Below, piece by piece: positions 23,335 through 33,903 of a DNA stretch of 37,694 bases. A program made the position numbers and the translations under genes. The notes under the pieces are model-generated. The model did not search any database. It worked only from the letters and a program-made list of their open reading frames with translations, and was not told where the DNA came from. Origin of the DNA: Myxococcota bacterium (lineage in GTDB: Bacteria > Myxococcota_A > Bradymonadia > UBA7976 > UBA1532); the NCBI GenBank assembly GCA_023150895.1, contig JAKLJY010000081.1, forward strand, positions 1 to 37,694, given 5' to 3'. How positions within the stretch are numbered: the stretch's first letter is position 1; each line of letters starts with the position of its first letter.

Positions 23335-25110
23335 TCACGGTCCGCAGGGGTAGTCGAAGTCCAGGGGTGTCGGGCCGTTGCCGAGGCACTCGGCGTTGTC
23401 CGTGAAGATCACGCCGCTGAAGAGCCCCGTGTAGCTGCCATCGGGCATTCGGCCATGCAGCGCCACCGTCGTCGGGTTGGCGGCGGTCAGCGCGGCGATC
23501 CGGTCACCGAGCAGGAGCGCCCCCTCGAAGGGGGTATCCGAGAGCAGGTCGACCGGCAGCGCCACCGCGCGGGCGGGCGTCTCCGCCCCGACGGCGAAGG
23601 CCTCGACCAGCGTGCGCTTGAAGATCGAACACTCGAGCACCGGGTATTGAAACCCGACGTAGACCGCCTCGAGCGACTCCACCGGGGTGCCCACCGAGCT
23701 GCGCACGACGGCGTGGTCCGGCGCGGCGGCGACCCGCGCCCAGTTGCCCAGCAGGCTGTCGGCGAACGCCCCGACGACGACCTCGCGTCGGGCATCGGCC
23801 GGCAGCGCCTCCGGGCCGGGCACCGCGCGGTGCTCGGTGCGCTGCGCGTACCGCAGCGGCGGCGGCGCCGGTCCCACGAGGGCGACGGGGGCCACTTCGG
23901 TGCCACAGCCCGTCAGCGGGAACGCGGTCATGTACCCGGACTCGCAGCCCAGCGTGTCGACGAAAACCGGCGCCCCGACCTTCGCCCGACAGGGGCCGTC
24001 GGGGGTGAACAGGTTGACGTGACCCCGGTCCCGCGCGGGGAGCTCGGCGGCGCCCGTCCCCTTCGGTGCCGGCCGCGGCGGCGAGGGACGGCCGGCGGCA
24101 TGCTCGGGTGGAACGGGGTACCCGGGCGGCGTGCCCCAGGTGTGCGCGATCACCAGGTAGGCGCTCCCTTGCCAGATCCGGACCCCCGCCCCCCGGTGCT
24201 GCTTCATGAGGGTCGGCCAGTCGAGCGCCGCCACCGCCGGGGGCGCGGGCGGCAGTGGGGCGAGGGGCGGCGTCGGCCGTTGGCCCCGGCCGACCTCGAG
24301 GGGCGGGGTCGCCGGGGTGCGCACGATGTGCCCCGCCGCCGCAGCCGGGTCGACCAGGGCCCGCGAACGCAGGATGCGCCCGCCGGAGACCGTCACGGTC
24401 GCCGCCTCGGGCGGCGGTGGCGATTCGGCGAGAACGAACGCGACGGCGGCGTCGAGGATCGTCGTGTTCTCGACCCGCATCCCGGCAGTCGCCCGCAAGC
24501 CGATCGCGGGCGAGCCCGAGGCGTCCAGCGTGACGTCGTGAAGGTGCACGTCCCGTCCGCCGACGACCTCGAACAGCGGCGGTCCCTGGGGCGCGTCGTC
24601 GCCGGAGGCCCAGGCTCGGGCGAGCGTCAGGCCGACGACCCGCACACCGGCGGCGCGCTCGAGCGACAACACGACGCCCTCGTCGGGTCGCAGCACGACC
24701 GCCCCCGTCCCGTCGATCACGACGTCCTGCGCGTCGGCCACCGTCAGGGTCTCCGCGGCGCCGTGAATCCCCGGGCAGATGCGCACGTGAGCGCCTGGAG
24801 GCAATGCCTCGAGCGCCCGGGGGAGCGAGTCGACGAGGCTCGGCGTCGGGGTGCCCGGGAGGAACCGAAGGGCCGAGACGCCCTCGCCGCACCCGGTCGT
24901 CGGGTGTGTCTCGGCGGCGGCGGGAACTCGTGCGACCGGGGGGGGCGCCGACACCGGGGCGTCGTTTGCGGCCGGTCCCGCCGCCGGTGACGGCGAGGGC
25001 TGCGCGCCGGGCGTGCCACCGCAGGCGAAGAGACCAACGCCCACGAGCGCCCCGCCCGCACGGAGTGCGCCGGTGAAGGACGGACGGGAAAAACCGGTCT
25101 TCGGGTACAT
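23335..25110 (-). CDS. Lipoprotein with a right-handed beta-helix-like domain
   Basis: A 591-residue predicted lipoprotein: the signal peptide ends in the lipobox LFAC with Cys30 as lipidated residue, followed by a Pro/Ala/Ser-rich linker. Residues about 110-260 show beta-helix-like coils (DVVIDGTGAVVLRP, GVRVVGLTLARA, DVHLHDVTLDASG, GMRVENTTILDAA), similar to pectate-lyase-fold proteins. No catalytic residues of polysaccharide lyases are apparent. The second half (about 300-591) is unrecognised, with Pro-rich spacers and several Cys. It probably sits in the envelope facing the periplasm or outside. The ATG at 25110 gives the signal peptide. It follows the kinase-macro gene after 58 bases on the same strand. 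Confidence 0.75.
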   Translation of the reverse strand: MYPKTGFSRPSFTGALRAGGALVGVGLFACGGTPGAQPSPSPAAGPAANDAPVSAPPPVARVPAAAETHPTTGCGEGVSALRFLPGTPTPSLVDSLPRALEALPPGAHVRICPGIHGAAETLTVADAQDVVIDGTGAVVLRPDEGVVLSLERAAGVRVVGLTLARAWASGDDAPQGPPLFEVVGGRDVHLHDVTLDASGSPAIGLRATAGMRVENTTILDAAVAFVLAESPPPPEAATVTVSGGRILRSRALVDPAAAAGHIVRTPATPPLEVGRGQRPTPPLAPLPPAPPAVAALDWPTLMKQHRGAGVRIWQGSAYLVIAHTWGTPPGYPVPPEHAAGRPSPPRPAPKGTGAAELPARDRGHVNLFTPDGPCRAKVGAPVFVDTLGCESGYMTAFPLTGCGTEVAPVALVGPAPPPLRYAQRTEHRAVPGPEALPADARREVVVGAFADSLLGNWARVAAAPDHAVVRSSVGTPVESLEAVYVGFQYPVLECSIFKRTLVEAFAVGAETPARAVALPVDLLSDTPFEGALLLGDRIAALTAANPTTVALHGRMPDGSYTGLFSGVIFTDNAECLGNGPTPLDFDYPCGP

Positions 25111-25168
25111 CGAGGCTCCGGGGGACACGGGGGGACACGGGCGGAAACGGAGCGGCGGGGCCGGCGCC

Positions 25169-26644
25169 TCAGACCGCCTCGAGAATGCTCCACAGACGGT
25201 CGCGCAAGGCCTCGTCGAGGGCAAAGAGCCGGATTTCATGCACCGCCTGCGGGCGCAGCGCGGCGAACGTCCGAATGGACTCGACGATCAGCTTGCCCGC
25301 CAGATCCACCGGGACCCGGCCCACGCCGGCGCCGATGAGCGGCATCGCGACGCTGCGCATCTGCCGCGCCTCGGCCTCCAGAAGCAGGCGCAGCATGCAT
25401 CGCTGCAGACACACGGCCCCTTCGGCCGCCGAGACCGCGTGCGCCATCGCCCGCGCCGCCAGGCGCCCCGCCTGCGTCCAGACCACCTCGCCCATGGCGA
25501 CGGGACCGTAGGACATCGCTTCGACCTCGACGGCATCCCCCGCCGCTTCGCGCAGCGCGCACGCGACGCCCTGCCGCATGCGGAGCTCGTGGTTCGCCGA
25601 GCAGACGACGACGTCCGCCCCTTCACACGCAGCGAGGTCACCGACCACCAGCCGCACCGTCACGCCGCCGAAGCGGGTCGTGAAGGCGCCGCCCCGGTCC
25701 GGGAAGGGCAGGCGCTCGACGATCACCGAGAGCGCGCGGGCGACCGCATCGGCGTTGGGGTAGCGGTCCTCGGGGGCCTTGCGCAGCATCCGCTCCACGA
25801 CCGAGAAGAAGTAGGCCCCTCGCGGATCCTGGCCGACCGGCGCCTGATAGGGCGTCTCCAGGTGGTGGCGCCGGGCTTCCTCGATGGTCGCGGCCGGAAA
25901 GGGCGTCCGACCCGTCGCGAGCAGGTGCGCCGTCGCTCCGAGCGCATAGATGTCCGCACGGCGACCGACCCGACGCCCGGCCCAGACCTCGGGTGCGATG
26001 AACGCGGGCGTGCCCGACAGGCGGTCGTCGGTGCGCTCGACGACCTCGCGCGCGATGCCGAAGTCGCCGACCGCGGCCTCTCCGCCCCCGCCGAGGAAGA
26101 GGTTGGCCGGTTTGACGTCCTGATGGACCACCCCCGCCTGATGGATCGCGTGCAGACCGCGTGCGATGTCGGCGACGAGCCGCACCACGGCCGGCAGGGG
26201 CACCGGCCGCCCCATCCGCGCGTGCCGCGTCACGAGCTCGCCCAGATCGATGCCGTCGACGTACCGCTGAATGACGAAGGGCAGCCCGCCCTCGAATCCG
26301 GCGTCGATGGCCGGGACGACGTGCGGCGAGGTCACGCGGGCAGCGAAGTGCGCCTCGCGAAAGACCTGCTCCTCCGCCCCGAGGGTGCCGTCCCCCCGTT
26401 GCGCGTGAATGATCTTCACGACGAGCGGCATCTGCAGGATGGGGTGGCTCGCCAGGTAGGTGACCCCCATGCCGCCCGCGCCCAGGCGGGAGTGCACGTG
26501 CAGTCCGCGGAACGTCGCTCCGGGTGACAGCTCGCGATCGGGCCGGGCCTTTGCGTCCGGAGCCGTCGTCTGCGCCCGGGTGGGGCCGGTGGCCCCGGGG
26601 AGCGCGGCGTCGGCCGTGGGCGCGATGGGATCGGTCGGAATCAC
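25169..26644 (-). CDS. Ser/Thr protein kinase fused to a C-terminal macro domain
   Basis: A 491-residue soluble protein starting at GTG 26644. The kinase domain (about 45-315) has the glycine loop [11 protein letters not shown] (53-63), Lys77 in VVKII, catalytic loop [10 protein letters not shown] (174-183, with HQD instead of HRD), DFG at 194-196 and APE at 217-219. The C-terminal part (about 327-491) is a macro domain: [19 protein letters not shown] (330-348), [21 protein letters not shown] and [19 protein letters not shown]. Macro domains bind or hydrolyse ADP-ribose. No transmembrane helix or extracellular sensor is present, so the macro domain may be the input, or a second activity. Substrates are unknown. 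Divergent from metH. Confidence 0.88.
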   Translation of the reverse strand: MIPTDPIAPTADAALPGATGPTRAQTTAPDAKARPDRELSPGATFRGLHVHSRLGAGGMGVTYLASHPILQMPLVVKIIHAQRGDGTLGAEEQVFREAHFAARVTSPHVVPAIDAGFEGGLPFVIQRYVDGIDLGELVTRHARMGRPVPLPAVVRLVADIARGLHAIHQAGVVHQDVKPANLFLGGGGEAAVGDFGIAREVVERTDDRLSGTPAFIAPEVWAGRRVGRRADIYALGATAHLLATGRTPFPAATIEEARRHHLETPYQAPVGQDPRGAYFFSVVERMLRKAPEDRYPNADAVARALSVIVERLPFPDRGGAFTTRFGGVTVRLVVGDLAACEGADVVVCSANHELRMRQGVACALREAAGDAVEVEAMSYGPVAMGEVVWTQAGRLAARAMAHAVSAAEGAVCLQRCMLRLLLEAEARQMRSVAMPLIGAGVGRVPVDLAGKLIVESIRTFAALRPQAVHEIRLFALDEALRDRLWSILEAV

Positions 26645-26775
26645 GGCGCAGAGCGTACAGCGCCCGACGCCGCGACGCGAGGGGGTGGACGGTGGGGCCG
26701 ACCCGGGGAAGCGGCCGCGTGCGCCTCCAGGGGCGCCTTGATCCCCTCGCCCTCGCCTGCGACACTCCGCGCCCC
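26645..26775. promoter_or_regulatory. Divergent intergenic region upstream of metH
   Basis: These 131 bases lie between the kinase-macro start (-) and metH (+). A short stem (GCGCCT with GGGCGC, 26721-26736) is present. I find no cobalamin-riboswitch B12 box and nothing like an S-adenosylhomocysteine or SAM riboswitch, and no clear promoter elements. Confidence 0.25.
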
Positions 26776-30558
<3,783 letters not shown>

Positions 30559-30634
30559 TCCGCGGACGATACTACCAAAACCTACATTGTCATTCGGAGC
30601 GTTTTTCCGACGACCATCCCACGGGAACCCCCCG

Positions 30635-30640
30635 TATGAT
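30635..30640 (+). promoter_or_regulatory. Possible -10 element (TATGAT) just before the acyltransferase
   Basis: TATGAT lies eight bases before the ATG at 30649 in a locally AT-richer gap. A start of transcription about seven bases downstream would make the acyltransferase mRNA nearly leaderless, consistent with the lack of any Shine-Dalgarno there. No good -35 is seen at 16-18 bases. Two short stems, at about 30597-30613 and 30621-30635, also lie in this gap. Confidence 0.25.
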
Positions 30641-30648
30641 GCTTCGAT

Positions 30649-31716
30649 ATGTTCCGAATACGCGCCCTCGATGGCCTGCGCGCGATCTCGATCGCGTTCG
30701 TCATCGTCGACCACATGCTCCGCAACCACCTCGTCTCCGGCGACGGCCCGTGGTGGCGATTCGATCTCGGGCGCGTGGGCGTGCGCATCTTCTTCGTGAT
30801 CTCGGGTTTCCTGATCACCGGGCTGCTCCTGCGCGAACTCGAGACGACGGGGCGCATCCACCTGCGGCGCTTCTTCTTCCGGCGGTTCATGCGCATCGCG
30901 CCGCCGGCCCTGGTCTTCCTCGGCGTCATGGCGATCGTGGCGGCCGCCGGGTTCAGTCCGGCGACGCCGCGCGACTTCCTGCATGCGCTGACCTACACGT
31001 CCAACTACGTGCAGATGCCCTGGGACCTGGGGCATACGTGGTCGCTCTCGGTCGAAGAGCAGTTCTACCTCTTCTGGCCCCTGGTGCTGGCGGCCTTCGG
31101 GCTCGCCGGCGGGCGCATCGCCGTCGGGGTCTGGTTGCTGGCGGCGCCCCTGTTCCGCTACGTCGCGGGGAGCACGGGGGACTGGCCGTACTACTACCTC
31201 TTCGGTTTCGAGGCGAACGCCGACGCCCTGGCGGTGGGCTGCGGCGTGGCCATGCTGCGCGACGCGGCCTGGCAGTCCGTGCGCTGGCGCGCGTTCGTGA
31301 CGGGGCGATTGCTCTGGCCGGCCGTCTTCACGCTGGCGCTGACCTGGCCGCTCACGGCGCTGTCGCCGATGCGCGAGGTCGTCGGCATCTCGCTCGTCAA
31401 CTTCGCCGTGGCGCTCGTGGTGGAGCGTTGCCTCCGGGTCCCGGACGAGGCGTTGACGCGCTGGCTCGATGCGCCGGTGATGACCTTCGTCGGCGTCCTG
31501 AGCTACGCACTCTATCTGTGCCAACAGCCGCTCCTGGCGGATGCCCGCGGTCTGCCCCTCTCGGTGCGTTTCCTGGCCCTCGCGGTCTGCGCGATTGCGC
31601 TCCATCGCTTCGTCGAGCAGCCGGCGTTGCGCCTCCGCCAGCGGCTGGAGGCGCGGCTCTTCCGCCGTCGTCCGTGTGGCTCCGGTCCCTCCGGGTTGCA
31701 GCGCGAACCCGGCTGA
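30649..31716 (+). CDS. Acyltransferase 3 family membrane protein (OafA/YrhL-like)
   Basis: A 355-residue integral membrane O-acyltransferase. It begins with IRALDGLRAISIAFVIVDHM (conserved N-terminal motif with the catalytic-type His) and continues with RIFFVISGFLITGLLL, RRFFFRRFMRIAPP and HTWSLSVEEQFYLFWP, all hallmarks of the family, with about ten helices. Such enzymes acetylate or succinylate sugars in surface polysaccharides, lipids or antibiotics; the acceptor here is unknown. The tail after about 335 is short and Arg-rich. There is no Shine-Dalgarno before the ATG at 30649. It follows metH after 90 bases and precedes a small possible lipoprotein. Confidence 0.9.
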   Translation: MFRIRALDGLRAISIAFVIVDHMLRNHLVSGDGPWWRFDLGRVGVRIFFVISGFLITGLLLRELETTGRIHLRRFFFRRFMRIAPPALVFLGVMAIVAAAGFSPATPRDFLHALTYTSNYVQMPWDLGHTWSLSVEEQFYLFWPLVLAAFGLAGGRIAVGVWLLAAPLFRYVAGSTGDWPYYYLFGFEANADALAVGCGVAMLRDAAWQSVRWRAFVTGRLLWPAVFTLALTWPLTALSPMREVVGISLVNFAVALVVERCLRVPDEALTRWLDAPVMTFVGVLSYALYLCQQPLLADARGLPLSVRFLALAVCAIALHRFVEQPALRLRQRLEARLFRRRPCGSGPSGLQREPG

Positions 31717-31733
31717 TCCATGCTGCGCGCAGC

Positions 31734-32174
31734 ATGACGCACCCGCGCCCCTCGACCGCCGCCGCCCTCGCCGTCTCGGTGTGGTCGGTCGTCGGTCCGG
31801 GGTGCGGACGCCCGCCCCCGGCGCCCGAGCCGGCGCCGCCCCCGCCGCCCGCCGTGGGCGCACAGAAAGGGCCTCTCGCCGTGACCATCACCGAGACCAC
31901 CATCACCGAAGTCGCCGGCCTGCGCGTCGGCGTCGGCAATGTCTGGGAGGCCGACTTCACCGGTCCCGACGGGCAGACGACCCGAGGCCCGACGGCCATG
32001 GTCTCGTTCGCGGACGAGGCCGGGCAGGACCTCCACCGCGAGCGCGTCCACGCCGGCTCCGAACTCTTCGTTGCGGGGCGCCGCTACCGCATCGAGGCGG
32101 TCAGCGCCCCGGCGAACGGGCGCGGCAGCGTCACGCTCACGGCCACCGAGGCCCCCACCGGAGGCGCGCACTGA
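31734..32174 (+). CDS. Small exported, possibly lipid-anchored, beta-rich protein
   Basis: A 146-residue protein. Residues 8-24 look like a signal peptide (AAALAVSVWSVVGPGC) with Cys24 as a possible but non-ideal lipobox, then a Pro/Ala-rich linker to about 42. The remaining ~100 residues are beta-rich (LAVTITETTITEVAGLRVGV, ATAMVSF-like strands, RYRIEAVSAP, GSVTLTATEAP) and match nothing I recognise. Its TGA overlaps the ATG of the calpain-family gene by one base (TGATG), so the two are translationally coupled and may work together, for example as an envelope partner or inhibitor. That is inference from position only. Confidence 0.68.
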   Translation: MTHPRPSTAAALAVSVWSVVGPGCGRPPPAPEPAPPPPPAVGAQKGPLAVTITETTITEVAGLRVGVGNVWEADFTGPDGQTTRGPTAMVSFADEAGQDLHRERVHAGSELFVAGRRYRIEAVSAPANGRGSVTLTATEAPTGGAH

Positions 32175-33226
32175 TGCCCACCGAATCCAAGTCGCAGAAG
32201 CAGGCCGCCCAGACGCAACCCCAGGGTGTCAAGGCCAACATCGCCACGCCGGTCGCCCCGGTGCAGGTCAAGCTGACGAACTCCTGGCTGAAATACGTCA
32301 AGGATCTTCCCGGGGCCGACAAGGCCGGGGCGAAGTCGACCCGCGGGCCCTCCGTGGGCGATGACACCGCCGCCCGGACGCGCGGCCCGAGCGTGGGCGA
32401 CGACACCACCCTGCCCGCGCAGCGCAGCGAGCCGAAGAGCAATACCGTCCACGATGGCAAGACCCACGAGACGAAGTACGGCGACTTCGGCAAGGAGGTC
32501 TTCAAGGACGGCGCCGCGATGGAGGACGTCCAGCAGGGGTACCTGGCCGACTGTTTTCTCGTTGCGGCCATGGGCGCCGTCGCCCAACAGCGCCCCGAGC
32601 TGATCGAAAAGATGATCAAGGACAACGGCGACGGCACGGTGACGGTCACGCTCTACCGGGACGGCGACGGCCTCGCCGCGCCCGGCCACGGCAAACCCGT
32701 GGACGTCCGCGTCTCGATGAAGCTGCCGACGGCCAACGGCAGCTCGCCGACGTATGCCAAGGCGAGCAGCCGCGAGCTCTGGCCGTCGCTCATCGAAAAG
32801 GCCTACGTCGCCGAGTTCGCCGGCGGCGACTATCAGGGCGTCAACAGCGGCGGCAGCCCGGGGGATGTGTTGACCCGGATGCTCGGCACCGAGTCCACCG
32901 GCTTCAGCACGGGCTCCCTGAACGCCAAGGAGTGTGTCTCGCGGCTCGAGGGTCTGTTGAAGCAGGGCAAGCCCACCGTCGCGGCCAGCCTCGACAAGAA
33001 CCAGATGAAGTCCGACGAGGCCCTCGCCAAGCTCGCCGACGAGAAGGGCGTCTATGCCTGGCACGCCTACGTCGTGAAAAAGGCCGACGCCAAGGGCAAT
33101 ACAGTCGACCTCTTCAACCCCTGGGGCAGCTCGCACCCGAAAACGCTCACGGCCGAAGAGTTCCAGAAGCTCTACAGCTACGTCTACGTCGGCCATCCCA
33201 AACCGCCGGCCCAGACGCCGACCTGA
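32174..33226 (+). CDS. Calpain-family (C2) cysteine protease
   Basis: A 350-residue protein with the calpain catalytic triad in order: Cys127 in QGYLADCFLVAA, His297 in YAWHAYVV and Asn315 in LFNPWG. Residues 1-100 are a hydrophilic, probably disordered leader with two copies of TRGPSVGDDT (56-65 and 69-78). The copies differ at synonymous positions, so the duplication is not recent. No signal peptide or membrane segment is present, and none of the calcium-binding EF-hand domains of animal calpains. It could act in the cytoplasm or be exported as an effector by a specialised route. The start at 32174 is fixed by the TGATG overlap with the preceding gene. The substrate is unknown. Confidence 0.88.
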   Translation: MPTESKSQKQAAQTQPQGVKANIATPVAPVQVKLTNSWLKYVKDLPGADKAGAKSTRGPSVGDDTAARTRGPSVGDDTTLPAQRSEPKSNTVHDGKTHETKYGDFGKEVFKDGAAMEDVQQGYLADCFLVAAMGAVAQQRPELIEKMIKDNGDGTVTVTLYRDGDGLAAPGHGKPVDVRVSMKLPTANGSSPTYAKASSRELWPSLIEKAYVAEFAGGDYQGVNSGGSPGDVLTRMLGTESTGFSTGSLNAKECVSRLEGLLKQGKPTVAASLDKNQMKSDEALAKLADEKGVYAWHAYVVKKADAKGNTVDLFNPWGSSHPKTLTAEEFQKLYSYVYVGHPKPPAQTPT

Positions 33227-33241
33227 CCGACACGCCGGGCA

Positions 33242-33898
33242 TCACAGCCCGAGCGTCGCCTGCACCGCGTCGAGGCCGGCGGCCGCCCGAACGGGCGCGT
33301 AGGACCGGCGGTGCAGCGGGCACGGGCCGAGGCGCGCGAGCGCTTCGAGGTGCTCGGGCGTGCCATACCCCTTGTGTCGGGCGAACCCGTACCCCGGGTA
33401 CTGTGCGTCCGCCGCCTCCATGAACGCATCCCGGGTCGTCTTCGCCAGAATGGACGCAGCGCCGATGGAGAGCGAGAGCGCGTCCCCACGCGTGATGGAC
33501 GTTTGCGGCAGCGCGAGATCGGGCAAGCGCCGGTAGTCGATCACGAGCGCCTCGGCGGCCGGGGCGAGTGCGTCCACGGCCCGCCGCATGGCGATGAGGC
33601 AGGCCTGCCGGATGTTGTGGCGGTCGATCTCCGCCGGGGAGCACGCTGCGACCGCGCAGGCGACGGCCCGGGCGCGGATCAGCGGGGCGAGCGCCGTGCG
33701 GACCGCCTCGGTCAGCTTTTTCGAATCGTCGATGCCGAGCCCGGCCACGGCGGCGTCTTCGGGCGCGAAGATGACGGCGGCGGCCATGACCGGTCCCGCC
33801 AGGGGCCCCGCGCCGGCCTCGTCGACCCCGGCGACGCGGACGAGCCCCGCCCGCCAATGGACTCGCTCGAACTCGAAATCCGGGCGCGCGGTCGCCAC
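33242..33898 (-). CDS. rnhB: Ribonuclease HII (with GRG motif altered to GAG)
   Basis: A 218-residue enzyme that cuts RNA in DNA-RNA hybrids and at single ribonucleotides. It matches the family at AGVDEAGAGPLAGPV, GIDDSKKLTEA, VIDYRRLP, GDALSLSIGAASILAKTTRD and YPGYGFARHKGYGTPEHLEAL, so the acidic residues of the active site are kept. The Arg of the highly conserved GRG motif (DEAGRGPLAG) is Ala here, which may weaken recognition of the ribonucleotide junction. The GTG at 33898 is the best start by family length; no strong ribosome-binding site is seen. It follows the subtilase stop after five bases and converges with the calpain-family gene 15 bases away. Confidence 0.87.
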   Translation of the reverse strand: MATARPDFEFERVHWRAGLVRVAGVDEAGAGPLAGPVMAAAVIFAPEDAAVAGLGIDDSKKLTEAVRTALAPLIRARAVACAVAACSPAEIDRHNIRQACLIAMRRAVDALAPAAEALVIDYRRLPDLALPQTSITRGDALSLSIGAASILAKTTRDAFMEAADAQYPGYGFARHKGYGTPEHLEALARLGPCPLHRRSYAPVRAAAGLDAVQATLGL

Positions 33899-33903
33899 GA
33901 CAC

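Noticed and set aside
26645-26775. Possible SAM, SAH or cobalamin riboswitch before metH
   Set aside because: No B12 box or conserved core of these classes is visible and the only stem is short.
30597-30635. Intrinsic terminator after metH
   Set aside because: Two short 5-bp stems are present, but neither is followed by a T-run, and both are too weak.
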